DNA of 64,000 bases from Mariannaea sp. PMI_226 (GCA_024336345.1 JANFOG010000002.1:1178001-1242000); one strand, 5' to 3'. Positions 27,944 through 39,988 are shown, counted from the first letter of the stretch. Translations and numbers: made by a program. Notes: generated by a model from the sequence alone, not told the origin.

Positions 27944-30900
27944 CTTGATTTGGTTGTCTGGTAGTTTTGGGGAGAGTTGTTCGTTGGAAAAGCCGAAGAA
28001 AGGAGTCTTGGCGTCGTCGTGATTAGAGCTGTTGGTAGCTTAAAGTCAGTTGGGCGAAAGGATACGAGTCAGGGCGCGGCGGAAAAATAATGAGAGGGAT
28101 TGGGAAGTAGCAGTGAGACGAGGCAAGCAGGTAGGCGTCGAAAGAGTTTTAGATGGCAAGTTCGAAGATGAGACGGCTGCAAATACGACTTCTCCGATAA
28201 ATCCCTTGGTGTTGTTGCGTCGTAGAATTGACTGGTTGGTGTTGTTGCTCCTTGTTTTTCCTAGCCCTCTCGTCTCACAAAGCTCCTACTTCCATCGCTT
28301 TTTCCCGCAGGCTCTCCAAGCAAAAAGGTGCTGGTGTGTGTGTGTGCATGTGTATGCATCTTTGATTGTAAAGAAAAGTACTCACATCGAATATTAAAAG
28401 CTCTTGCGAGCAGGCGCGTGCGCACACGAAGGACCAAAGGAAAGGATGCAAATGAGGATGCGACAGATGAAGGACGGGATGGGTTGAATGAAGATGGACG
28501 ACGGTTGAGAGTTGGACAAAAGGGTTACGGCACAGGCGCAGCAGGCAAGTCAAGTTACCCAGGACCCAGGACCCAGGGGGAAGGAAAGGAAAGGAGCAAC
28601 AGGTGGTAGGTCGAAGGTCGTAGCGTTAGGAGGCAGGGAAGGTAGGCAGGTTGTAGATGGACAGGGGGGGACTGCAAGCCAAAGGGGAAAAGAGCGAGGG
28701 AGGAGGATGGAGAGAGAGAAATGAGATGGATGACGGATGGTAGGGGAAAGCCCCCCGGTCGGCCGCAAAACCAGGTCCTACACAGTAATTGCTACGGGGA
28801 GAAGACAAGGGAGGCTAGGGAACTAGGGTTCGTGCACTGCGAGAGCTTCTGGTCGTGCAACTGCGGGTGTCCTGGAAATTGAAATTGGGGGATCTGGGAG
28901 GGCCCCAGTTCGATGAGGCTAGGGGGGCCACCAGGACCAAAGGGGGGGGGGGGAGCTGCGGGTGCCACAGCCGACAGGGATTTTCGCAGTGGACGGCCCG
29001 CTGAATTTCCAGTACCTACAGTAGGTAGGTAGGTAAGGTATGGAGGACGAAGCTAGGTGCTGTGAGTGAGAGCGGAGGGGGGAAATTCCCAAACCAGTTG
29101 CTGGGAACGAGATGGCCTGGGGCGACTCTGGGGCAAGCGGCGCAGGCAGTGTCCCGTTACTGGCCCTTCTGGCAAATTGGCCGAGGCTGGATTGGACTCA
29201 AGTGGACCCCTCTGGGGCTGCTCTAATCCTCTTCCTCGTCTGGTCTCCTTCATCCCCATGCCGACAATTCCAACAGCCGTTTCTGTCAAGGTTCCCAGGT
29301 TTCCTTTCGTACATACAGTTATTAGCTAGTGGGTACCTTGCTCTAGCTTCGGACGCTTGTATTCTTACACCTGTCCTGGGCAAGAGAGTTACATTGTTGC
29401 ACCTATAGTCCGGTGTACTATGGGGTATTACTTAATTATCCCTCCCCCCTCCTCTGCCAAGGTACCTTAGGTTCGGGCTGTACGTACTGCAGAGCATGTC
29501 GCAGTTAGGGGAAGTAAAAGATTTGGGAGTCTTGGGGGGGCAAGGCGACCTTGTGAAAGGCGACTGAATCAGCACCAACACGACACTGCTCAAGGACTTC
29601 GCTCACAGATGCCATCACCTCAACAGCCAAGGTATCGGTAATCCTTCCTTTCTGTGGTCTCATGCCCCTACGCCCGAAATGTGTGCAACGAGATGCCTGC
29701 GAGAGGAGACAGCATTGGCCAGCAAACAGCAAACAACAAACGGAAACGTCGATGCTCCCCCCCCCACAACCAACAAGCGACCGGACTGTGCATTTTTCTT
29801 GGGATCAATGCGTCTTTGGTGGTGGGCTTTTGTTGACTCGACAAAGTCGGATAACCAGACGATAATAATCAACCATGAAGCCAAACTTACTCTGGCACTA
29901 ATGAGGTACGGTACGTATGGTGTACGTGCAAATACATAGGTACTCGGATCCTGTGGAGTCGAAGTAGGTAATTACGTGCGTACTACTGCGTACAGTGCAG
30001 TATGTACTGAGCTTCGTACGCGAGCCGGAAGCAGTATGCTATACCCAATCCAGCCTCGCCTACATTTGTGCGTAGTCTAAGTCTGTTTATGTAGCGTCCT
30101 AATGGACGGGACAATGCCCGCACGCAGTGCACCGGGCTTGAGCTGCAATGCACGGACTGCTTGCCTCCCGTCTCAGCGCATTGTCCAGTCTGCCTGGGCA
30201 TCCACAGTCCTGTTCATCCTTGGTCGCCTGCATAAGAACCAGAGGAGGTAGTGTATGCGTGCAGATTGCTTCTTTGTTCACAGACAAAGCTCGCCCAACC
30301 TCGTCGAAAAGGGGCTTAGGGCTGAGCAGCTTTTCCCCCCCTTCTTTCTTCTCACTTCTCACTTCGTCAGTCGACGAGCAAAAGCACTTATGAACCACTT
30401 CATACTTGGCACATAAATAATGCGGAGTGGTATACATGAAAAATGCAGTGACCATGAGGAACGAGCTGGTTTCATACAGATGGGCTCTAAACTTTGCCAA
30501 AGATAGTGTTGATGCCTACTAGGAGTGGTCAGCCAAGGGCAACCACCTGTTTAGATGCCTCATTTTATATCATTATTAATACCACAAGTGGTAGGCTCTC
30601 CTATTACTATGGTGTGTTCTTCCTTTCTTTCTTGTTTTGTTCCTTGCGGTAATTAATAAGGTGACAGAGTACCCGAGCGAACAAGAGACTCATCGCTTTG
30701 ACCAACACTGCTCTCTTTATTCCGTTTTGGAGAAATTCGGATGTGTAATCATACCAAGGAGGTACACAGCAAATCCAGAGTGGTGTCGGGAAATCGACAC
30801 CACCTGCTGCTCCGGACATTGCACTTCTATTCTCCACCAAATGACGCCAAATTTGCACGGCACCCATGCAACAAAGGTGAGACCGTTTCTAGTATTAGTG

Positions 30901-31003
30901 CTACATAGTACAGAGCAATCATCTGCCAAGTCCACTCCTCCAGAACAAAAAGTAACTCCGCACTCCTCGGAGAGTGAAATTGGGTCCTGGGCCATGGAGA
31001 ACT

Positions 31004-31008
<5 letters not shown>

Positions 31009-31034
<26 letters not shown>

Positions 31035-31064
31035 CAGAAAGAAAGAAAGAAAGAAAAAAAAACC
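31009..31064 (+). repeat. A26 homopolymer followed by (GAAA)n
   Basis: Twenty-six consecutive A bases (31009-31034) are followed by C and then about four GAAA units and another A-run. It could be a simple microsatellite, or the tail of an old retroposed copy; I see no flanking duplication or reverse-transcriptase frame to support the latter. Confidence 0.85.
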
Positions 31065-31764
31065 CTCTGCCTGATTGTCAGAAGAAAAAGAGAAGCCCAA
31101 AACGTCTCCCCGTTGCAATCTGCACAGTATGGCTTTGATGCTTATCAAGTCTTTTTCTCAAGGTCCCCGCCGCTATCCGCATCTCTGCGGGCCGCACAAA
31201 ACGATCCTACGCAGTACAACTACTCAAGATAACTTCTGACACTTTACTCCGTACATGCCAGAAAATCTTTCTCTCTTCTGTCACCAGCACTCACAGCCTC
31301 TCTGCATCGGAATCCCGCACGGATATCCCATGGTACATCCAGTCCCAGCCTTCAAGTCGCACCGTGACACCAGATTCGCTTGGTGGCCTGATGTGTGCCA
31401 TCCTCGCAACATGGTTCAAGACCGTTCTACATTCCGGTGGGCCGAAAACATTTTCAGCCTAGCGTTCACTTCATCTGACCAGACCACCTTGAAAGTACCT
31501 CCTCTTCGTTCCAGCTGTAACATGGGTGGCTCTCCATTCTCATGTCATTGTGCCCTAGCTTGGTGTTCGCTTGTAAGCTGGCCAAAAAAATTGTAGCTGA
31601 TGAACATACCGCATAAAACCATACCTACATACAACGACGTATACTCACCGCACAGTACCGTAACGGCATTTGCGTGAATGGTTCTAGATCGTATAGGTAT
31701 CTCGTATTGTGCTTCGCCTTTAGATATAAATACGTATTCGGAGAAACAGCAACAGCAACAACTA

Positions 31765-31785
31765 CTGCTGCTGCTGCTGCTGCTG
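31765..31785 (+). repeat. (CTG)7 microsatellite
   Basis: Seven CTG units follow a short (AACAGC)-like stretch at about 31744-31760. The two together form a possible snap-back because CAG and CTG pair. No supported gene covers it. Confidence 0.85.
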
Positions 31786-32391
31786 CTTCCACTGCTTCAG
31801 AGCAGTTTTATACGAGTCCGCCAAGGAGTTCTACAGCGATCCCTCAAGCTATGCAATTGCACCCCAGAATCAGGTTGGCAACACTCAATGGCCTCCTGTG
31901 GACAAATTTGGCAATAGAGAGGTGAAAAGCTCCCTGACCCCCCATTCACTGAGCCTGTCATAAACCTCAATCCTACTGCCCCCTCTTGACGCCAAATCCC
32001 TGTTTCACCTTTTTTTTTTATCAGCTCATTAGGTGCAGTATCATCTCAGTTTCGTTATATGTACAAAATGACCATTGCAGAACGTAGACTGCCTTACTGT
32101 ATATAGTAACAAGAATGAACAGGGTCTAGCGAAATTATTCCCAGCTTCCTCCAACGGAAAAAGACTTTGTCACCTCAAGAATCCTTTAGCCCTACTAGGC
32201 ATACTAATATATACCAAGAATGTATTCATTTGGTATTAGGCAAAGGAGTCCTTACAACAATACACCAATGTAAGCCAATCATACTTCCACAAGGTCATAA
32301 TTAAATACTAGCCTGAGGGTTAGATATAAAATCCTTTTTAGAAAGCTGGAGCTTATAACTAACTATATAGAAAGCTAGGGAGGAAGTGAAA

Positions 32392-32399
32392 TATATAAG
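32392..32399 (+). promoter_or_regulatory. TATA-box-like element of the secreted-protein gene
   Basis: TATATAAG lies 87 bases upstream of the ATG at 32486. The surroundings are AT-rich, so a chance match is likely, but the position and form suit a core promoter. Confidence 0.3.
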
Positions 32400-32485
32400 G
32401 AGCAATAGTTGTTTATATATAACTAAATAGCAATGATTAGTATCAGCTTGATTTCTTAAGAAGTGAACCTCTAGACTTGGACAAG

Positions 32486-33062
32486 ATGTATACTGCAAAG
32501 CTTTTTGCTCTTTTCGCTAATATTGCCCTTATTAATAAGGCATCGGCTACCTATTTCGTCAGTTTGCAAATTCGGAGATGGGAGCCAAGATATATGTTTG
32601 CTAATTTGAAACACATAGATTAATGACAGTGGCAAGTATATAGTTTGGGTCCAAGACACATTAGACGATGGCGAGGTGTATCAACATGCTCTTGCACCAG
32701 GCGAAACAGCATATCTTAATAACGGAACCGCCTACGCGTGGGTAAATAGTGGTGGTATGAATTGCGATGCATTCCAGTTTGAATGGCCAATCGAGACCAT
32801 CAACGTTTATTGGGGCGCGATCCAGGCCGTGGCGCCCATCCAGGAGGGCAATGAAACAGGTGACGACTTGTATGATGAAAATAATGAGCCTCTTGATCTA
32901 GCAGCTTCCGTACCTCAGGGTTATGTTGGACGAATCTGGACTGACAGCTGTATGTTAACCAAGCTACTAAATCCCCCAGCTATATTGAGTTGCTAACTCG
33001 ACTTGTTATTAGTTGTAAACCCGATCCCGCAGGATAATGGAGAGCAAGCTTGCTACCAGTAG
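32486..33062 (+). CDS. Small predicted secreted protein, function unknown
   Basis: Three exons join in one frame: 32486-32557, 32619-32949 and 33013-33062, giving 150 residues. Both introns (61 and 63 bases) have good donors (GTCAGT, GTATGT), acceptors (CATAG, TATTAG) and branch words (TGCTAAT, TGCTAACT). The N-terminus MYTAKLFALFANIALINKASA has the form of a cleavable signal peptide (n-region Lys, hydrophobic core, small residues at -1/-3). The mature part is acidic, rich in aromatic residues and Asn/Gly, with one N-glycosylation sequon in NNGTAYAW, a second in GNETGDD, and only two cysteines (MNCDAF and the terminal QACYQ). I recognise no family. It sits alone in an AT-rich island, a setting typical of effector-like genes, but that is inference. 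The agreement of frame across two introns is what supports a real gene. Confidence 0.65.
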
Positions 33063-34481
33063 TAATGAGCCGGCATACCTTGATATAGAAACTCGACGTA
33101 AGTTTTTAAATCGGCTGTTTTCCGCCAACACCAACCTAAACTCCTCCTTATTACTTCTCATAAAGTGACCGCCTTCTGGGTTCTTTCTGAAAGCGTGTCC
33201 CTCAAATCACACACCACGCACCATGGACTCGTATTTACGAATTACAAATTAGGTCTTCTTTTCAAATATATAGTAGAAAGTGATTATTAATTTCCGTTTT
33301 ATTGATGAGTTATCTTGCTTCCCTACACATACACAGCGTCAATGCCACTGATGGGTGGCATGTGCTAATAACTATTGTTTGTCAATCGTCGGATTATCAT
33401 TTGGCTGCGACTTCTCTACCAAGCTATCGGTCAAGTATATCCACCAATCGAAATGATATCACGCTAATATACTTGCCCATCACGTTTGTTTATCCTTTCC
33501 AATTTTGTATGGCTAAAGACGGAAAAGAATTCGAATGAGTATCCAACAACCTCGCAGCATTTATACGGTCACATCCACCAAAACCACCCGATGGCCACGA
33601 CTTTGTTCTTCCAAGCGGACACGGAAAGGAACTGTTGGTAGCAAGTCAAGAAGGCAGGTTTCAGCTCAATTGGCTTGAAAACAGACGAAGAATACGCTCA
33701 GCGCTCACAAGGTAGCAACCTTTGCAGAAGCTCACTTCGACATTGGCAAACACGGTGTTGATCAACGCCCCCAAAAATATTCCAGCACCCATGTTGAGAC
33801 CCTTGCAGACACCAGAAGGGTTGACTTTGTCTGATCCTTGCCCCCGATCCGATCCGTGGCTTTACGCTAGAAAGGCGTGAGACCAACTGAGCTATCTAAT
33901 GCAAATGGAAACCTTCGACAACTTGACTAGTAGATACAATTGATCAGTAGCTCTATACTGAAGTTTCGTCAATCGTCAGAAACTATAGACAAATTACTAT
34001 TGTTGGCTCCTTTTTCGCAGACGTATTGTATAGGAATATGAAATATTCCTGATAGATTACTTGTCTATCCTTTTGAATATTCTGGAATCTCTGTGGCCAT
34101 AACAAAATGATATTGAGTCTCCTTCACCCTGAACGCGATAATAAGTTGGGCTAGGGGTTGACGATATGGGACTGAGTAAATGTGGCTCGCGGTGTGGCTT
34201 AACAGCCTTGTTTACAGTCGCAGCCACATGTCAGCCTCCCACAAAGATCGCTGAGATAATTTTACCACGTGACATTTTCCATTTTTGGAGTAGCGATTAG
34301 CCCCTCAATGCTCGCATAGCGTCCACACACGAAAATCGAAAAATTACTCTACGTGCCTCGCAACACCACTCGAGTGCCAGCCAAGTCTCAAGCACTCTCG
34401 CCGACGCAGGCTGTGATCGATCTCAGATCACCTTATATCTCCTCTCTTTGTCAAGTCATCCCACAGAGGAGGTTGCCCAGC
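33063..34481. other. Right part of the AT-rich island and eIF3a promoter
   Basis: AT-rich DNA continues to about 34,300. It contains a tRNA-D-arm-like word on the minus strand near 33882-33896 and a coding-like minus-strand fragment at about 33663-33836 (see findings). A perfect 8-base inverted repeat (AGGAATAT, 3-base loop, ATATTCCT) is at 34031-34049. The last 200 bases are the eIF3a promoter and leader. No complete gene is visible. Confidence 0.45.
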
Positions 34482-37400
34482 ATGGTACGTGACGATATAC
34501 CCCTACGCCCTACGCCAGAATATTGTTCTGCTCACTTCCTTTTTACCCCTCTCTTTTTGCCATCGTTACGGCCATCATACTAACGCTTCGGTGATTCTTA
34601 CAGCCTCCTCCGCCGCACCAGAAGCCCGAGAATGTTCTCAAGCGGGCACAAGAACTCATCGGCGTCGGCCAGACCCCTGCCGCTTTGAACTTGCTGCACG
34701 AGCACATCACCAGCAAGCGCTCCCGAAATGTCCCCATCGCCTCGCTGGAGCCCGTGATGCTCCTCCTCGTCGAACTCTCCGTCGAACAGAAGAAGGGCAA
34801 GCTCGCCAAGGACGCTCTGTACCAGTACAAGAACATTTCTCAGAACACCAACATTGCTACTATCGAGGTATGGATATCATTTATCTATGTTCTCGCAACC
34901 GTTGCCATGGGATATTCAGCTAATGTGGGGATATGTAGCTCGTCTTGAAAAAATTCATCGAACTCGCCGTCGAGAAGGTCACTGCCGCCCAGCAAAAGGC
35001 CGACGAAGTCCAGGAGAGCATTGAAGCTACCGCCGCCACCTCCAGCGTTGACGATCTTGAGGCCAGCGAGACTCCTGAGTCCATTCTTCTCGCCACCGTC
35101 TCTGGTGAACAGTCCCGCGACCGAACCGACCGTGCCATCGTTACGCCCTGGCTCAAGTTCCTCTGGGAGGCCTACCGTACTGTCCTTGATATCCTCCGAA
35201 ACAATGCCCGACTTGAGGTCCTATATCAGAGCACCGCCAACCAGGCTTTCGATTTCTGTCTCAAGTACACCAGAAAGACTGAGTTCCGACGACTTTGCGA
35301 GCTCCTCCGTAACCATGTCCAAACCGCCGCCAAGTACTCATCCCAGATGCATGCCATCAACTTGAGCGACCCTGATACTCTTCAGCGACACTTGGAGACT
35401 CGCTTCCAGCAGTTGAACGTGGCCGTCGAGTTGGAGCTGTGGCAGGAGGCTTTCCGCAGCGTGGAGGATATTCACACCCTTCTCAACCTCAGCAAGCGTC
35501 CTCCCAAGAACGTCATGATGGCCAACTACTACGAGAAGCTCACTCGTATCTTCCTCGTTGGCGAGAACTACCTTTTCCATGCCGCTGCTTGGTCTCGATA
35601 CTACACTCTTCTCCGCCAGTCCTCTGTTTTGGTTGCTACTGGACAGGGTAAGAAGTCCGACAACCCTCCGGCTTCTGAGGCCGACCTTCAGAAGGCTGCT
35701 TCCTTCGTCTTGCTGTCCGCTCTGGCTATCCCTGTCATCAGCACCTCGCGATCTCGCGGTGCCATGGTTGACTTCGACGAGGCTCGCAAAAACAAGAACT
35801 CTCGTCTGACCCACCTCCTTGGCATGTCCCAGGCTCCTACCCGTGTCCGTCTCTTCCGCGACGCTCTGTCTAAATCCCTCCTGCAGCGCGCTCGCCCCGA
35901 GATCCGAGATCTTTACAACATCCTTGAGGTTGATTTCCACCCTCTTTCTATTTGCCAAAAGATCTCCCCCATCTTGACCAAGATTGGCGAAGACCCCGAG
36001 ATGGAGAGATACATTCTGCCTCTCCAGCAGGTCATCCTTACCCGTCTCTTCCAGCAGCTCTCGCAAGTATATGAGACTGTTGATCTGGCTTTCGTTGAGA
36101 GCCTGGCCCAGTTCCCCGAGCCTTACCAGGTCTCTCGAGGAACTATTGAGAAGTTCATCATGAACGGCAACAAAAAGGGTGATCTTGCCATCCGCATGGA
36201 CCATGCTACTGGCGTTCTCAGCTTCGACAGCGATGTCTTCTCCTCCTCCAAGGCCTCCCACAGCGGTTCCGGTGCTGGTTCCGCCGAGTCGGAGACTGGT
36301 AGCGTCCAGCGCCTCCAGAGCACGCCCTCGGAGATTGTGCGCTCTCAGCTCACCCGCTTGGCCAGGTCCTTGTTCACTACCTGCCACTATATCGATCCTA
36401 GCCTAAACAAGGACCGTCTTGATGTTCGCAACGTCGCTCTGGCTCGTGCCAAGGCTGGTGCTGACCAGGAACACCTAGAGGTCCTTGCCCGCAAGGAGGT
36501 TATCCAGAAGCGCAAGGAGGAGGCTTCCGAAATCCAAGCTCGCAAGGAGAAGGAGAACGCTCGCCAGAAGCGACTCCGTGAACAGGCCCTCCAAGAGGCC
36601 GAAGACAAGCGCCTTGCTGCTGAGCAGAAGGAGCGCGAGGCTAAGCGTCTCCAGGTTGAGCGTGATCGTGTCCGAAAGGAAGAGCTCAAGAAGCAGATCG
36701 CCGACCTGAACATGAGCGACAAGGCCCTGGGTATTGATCTTGGCGATCTAGACAACCTCGACAGCAACCGTCTGCGTGCCATGAAGCTGGCCCAGCTGGA
36801 GCGTGAGAAGAATGATGTTAACGAGCGCCTTCGCATCACTGGTAAGCGCCTCGATCACTTGGAGCGTGCCTACCGTAAGGAGGAGGCCAAGAAGTTGGCC
36901 GGGGACTACAGCAAGCAGGTCGAGCAGGACCGTTCCATCTATGAAGCGGTCAAGACCAAGACCTTAAGCGATGCTGAGCAGAAGCATAAGGAGAGCGTTG
37001 AACTCAAGCACCGTCTTAGTCGCCTGGTACCGCTGTACGAGACTTTCCGAGACTCCCTGCACGAGCGTCGCCGTGACGAGTTTGAGAAGCGTCGTCGTGA
37101 TGCTGAGCGTGAGCTTGAGAAGCAGATTGCCCAGCGAAAGAAGGAGGTGCGTGACCGACGACTTCGTGAGAAGCGGGAGCGCGAAGAGAAGGAGCGCGAG
37201 CTTCGCGAAGCTGAGGAGCGTGCTGCCCGTGAGAAGGAGGAGCAGCGTATCCGAGACGAAGCTCGCAAGGAGGAGCTCGCCAGACTCAAGGAGCAGCGAG
37301 AGAAGGAGCGCCAAGAGCTTGCTGAGAAGGCGGCACTCCAGCAGCGACGTGAGGAGGAGGCTCTTGCCCGTCGCAAGGCTGAGCGAGAACGACCTTCGGC

Positions 37401-37845
37401 TGGTGGGTTCAGCAGAGCCGCCGAACCTAGCGAAGCCCGGAGGCCACCAGTCATCGGGTCTGGCAAGTGGCGAGAACGCGAGAACAAGGCCGATGCCCCT
37501 CCCGCTCGCAGCGAGCAGCCATTGGAGAAGTCTGCTTCTAACGAGCGGCCAGCTGGTGCTCCCCCCCGACTCCAGCTTGCAGGTGGTAACAGGCCCAGCT
37601 GGCGAGACCGTGAGGCAGCCAAGCAATCTACCGGTGGTGCCGCGCCTAGCTCCAACGCTCCCCCTCCTCGTACATTCGGCTCTCGAGCTCCCCCTGCGGA
37701 GCGCGCAAGCTCTGGTCACGGCGATGTTGAGCGTAAGGAGTCGCCCGCACCAGCTCCAGCTGCAGCTCCAGCTCCAGCAGCGGAGAGCCTGCCCACCCGC
37801 ACAGCTGGCAAATGGGTTCCTCCTCATATGAGAAACAAGGCTTAA
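34482..37845 (+). CDS. Eukaryotic translation initiation factor 3 subunit A (eIF3a/Tif32)
   Basis: This is the large scaffold subunit of eIF3, which binds the 40S ribosome and recruits the initiation machinery in the cytosol. Exons are 34482-34484 (the ATG alone), 34604-34867 and 34939-37845, joining to 1057 residues. It starts [20 protein letters not shown], the conserved eIF3a N-terminus, followed by TPR/HEAT-like helices. A PCI domain spans about residues 330-515, closing with [22 protein letters not shown] long charged coiled coil (about 600-900) follows, rich in Glu, Arg and Lys, then an Arg/Pro/Ala-rich disordered tail ending [12 protein letters not shown]. The length and layout match filamentous-fungal eIF3a. 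Strong codon bias, which also opens long antisense frames, indicates high expression. Confidence 0.96.
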
Positions 37846-38945
37846 GGTGGAAGTGAAGGGGGCAGCGCAGACGGACACGCATTGTTGCGATTTGCATTGG
37901 CGTTTTAGGGATCAGGTTGATTGCACCAGGACGTGGTTGTACTCTAGAGCTCAGTCTAATCTCCAACGACCTGGGGGTAATGGGCACACCAGAGTTGGAA
38001 GGGGGGGAAAAAGTATTAGCAAGTACGTATCTGTGATGAGTTGGCCTGATGAGCATTATAACGAGTTTCGATCGTTCCGATGAGTTTATACGAGTTCCTG
38101 GATATGTTTTAAATGTTTTTTTGTGTTGTCCTTTTTTTTTTTTGGTATACGTGATGTTAGTCGTGGTGCTGGCCCAATGTTCAGTCCTGAGAAGGCAATC
38201 TGGGTAGCCTGTTTGGGTAGCCAGAAGTGAAATAGCCGACATTCAATCGGACGTGACTCTGGTGGTGCTCTAGGGTAGGTGACCATTGACCGAGGCAGTT
38301 CGTGGGGTATTTTATTTTTTGATGATTGCACACTCTTCCTCTCGTATTAGTATCGGTACGTGGTCGGTTCACATCATTGGGGTTGGTTTTGTGTCAATAT
38401 GGGAGGTTGTATATCATGGATGCATGCTACGTAGAGGTAACTTGACGGGTGAGCATGAGGTTTGCCATCTTCCTTGAAAATTACAAACTGTAAAAGAACA
38501 TCGGATTGACCCATGCACTAAATGCCATGGCTACCAAGTAAAACCAGGTGGAAACATGCGAGGAAATGAGCCACAGGACCAGAAAGCCTGAAAACAATGG
38601 ATTCAATATTTAAAATACCAATCTAACCACATTGACATACTATAAACTACAGACTTTTTTACACTGGCAGCTGGAGTTCGGGATTGAGGCTCGCGTTGGG
38701 GTGGTTCACACATCTGATAGGATCCACAGTGAGAGAGAGCCAATGACAATGTGCATTGGCACCAAGATACAAGAGGCCAAAAAAACCGATGTTCCAGAGA
38801 ATACCACATGTCTTCGCGATGCCCTTTTCCCTTTTCAATTAATCATCCATTTTCTTCTTCTTAACTACACCACAGCCCTCACCGATACCTCGGAGGGCCA
38901 ACCGGAAGAGATATTTATAGCTCGAAAGACTAGAGGAAGAAAACC
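37846..38945. other. Intergenic region between eIF3a and the DFG10-like gene
   Basis: It holds the eIF3a 3' UTR (T-run at 38131-38142) and the DFG10 promoter. An ATATTTATAG word at 38911-38920 lies only 26 bases before the ATG at 38946; if it were a TATA box the leader would be extremely short, so it is more likely part of the leader. No gene seen. Confidence 0.45.
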
Positions 38946-39944
38946 ATGGACAGATTAGACGATTTGATCCAGTTGGCGCCATCGCAATGGTGTCAACTAT
39001 TCTTCCTACTCTCCGCTGGGTTGATCATCGTCATCCAGGCGCTTCCCAAGGACGTCCGCAGCGCCCTCATGAACTACGGAGCCAGGCGGCCACCAGGTGC
39101 AGACCAGAAGCAGGCGCAGAGCCAGAGTCAGAGCCAAACAACGATATGGGCTTTGTTAGCCAAGCTGACTGAGTTTGGCCAAGTGCCTCATTCATGGTTT
39201 CTCCATTTTTACATCGTGTCCGTGTCTCTCTCCGGGTTCTGGGCCTGGCAGTATATCCAAAAGGGTAGCCTGATGAGGAGTGTTGTACTACTGCAAGACA
39301 GGAATGGGGGGCCATCAATGGAACTGGGACAGGTTTACGTGGCATGGTTACTGATGGCCATGCAAGGCTTGAGAAGGCTGTACGAGAGTCTGTATGTTTC
39401 CAAGCATGGAAAATCCCCTATGTGGGTTGTCCACTGGGCCCTCGGACTTGTTTACTACACCACCATGTCCCTCTCCGTGTGGATTGAGGGCTCTGGTATG
39501 CCGTTACACCTTTCCCTATAAGGGTTCACACTCTTGCTAACCACTTTTCCAGGTGCGATACACGAATCGTGGGTGTCCCTTCCACAGGGCAAGCTATTAA
39601 CCAGCAGTATGGCATTGCCAGTGGCCTTGTATGCCATGGCTTTTTACAAACAAAACCAATGCCACCAATACCTGGCAAGTTTGGAAAAATATACTCTCCC
39701 TGACGATGGTTGGTTCAGGTTCATTGTCTGCCCACACTACACTTGCGAATGTCTCCTATATCTTGCTCTTTCTCGAGTTGCTGCACCACCCGGCCAGCTT
39801 TTCAACAAGTCGATCCTCTTCGGGCTTATATTCGTCGCGGTAAACCTCGGGGCGACCGCGTCTGGGACGAAGAAGTGGTACGCAGAGAAATTTGGGACAG
39901 ACAAGGTGGCAAATAGGTGGTGCATGGTTCCCTTTGTATTCTAA
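38946..39944 (+). CDS. Polyprenal/3-oxo-5-alpha-steroid 4-dehydrogenase family reductase (DFG10/SRD5A3-like)
   Basis: Two exons, 38946-39495 and 39553-39944, flank a 57-base GT-AG intron with a GCTAACC branch word, giving 313 residues. The protein is a polytopic membrane enzyme: hydrophobic segments begin near residues 17-35 (FFLLSAGLIIVIQAL), 75-95, 130-145, 160-180, and in the last 120 residues. The C-terminal steroid-reductase domain is clear: CPHYTCECLLYLAL at about 243-256 supplies the conserved His and Glu of the NADPH site. GTKKWYAEKFG near the end is the family's terminal basic/aromatic motif. DFG10 and SRD5A3 act in the ER on polyprenol-derived substrates to make dolichol for N-glycosylation; choosing this subfamily over Tsc13 or steroid reductases is based on the HYTCE form and size, and is inference. 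It is convergent with the ALKBH6-like gene, with 44 bases between the stop codons. Confidence 0.85.
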
Positions 39945-39988
39945 TATGACCACGAAAAGCCAAACTTGAACCAGTCTTATCGGCATAA

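Larger units (their letters stand above)
27944..32391. other. Long gene-free interval upstream of G-gamma and the AT-rich island
   Basis: The left 600 bases are likely the G-gamma leader and promoter. The rest shows no gene. It holds GT-rich DNA near 28330-28360, G-runs at 28659, 28943-28953 and 29536, a C-run at 29759, a 26-base A-run at 31009-31034 and a CTG repeat at 31765-31785. From about 31,900 the DNA becomes clearly AT-rich. Open frames of 113-145 codons around 30637-31596 have no recognisable content. Confidence 0.45.

Noticed and set aside
33840..33903. tRNA-like word on the minus strand (TAGCTCAGTTGGT D-arm/box A, CTTT...AAAG stem with an AGC-reading loop)
   Set aside because: No closing D-stem, no acceptor pairing and only a weak box B; it may be a decayed tRNA or tRNA-derived repeat but is not a tRNA gene.
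35338..36387. 349-codon open frame antisense to eIF3a, with further long antisense frames to about 37878
   Set aside because: They mirror the strongly biased codons of eIF3a (GAG/AAG/CTC), contain no family motif and are entirely inside its coding exon.
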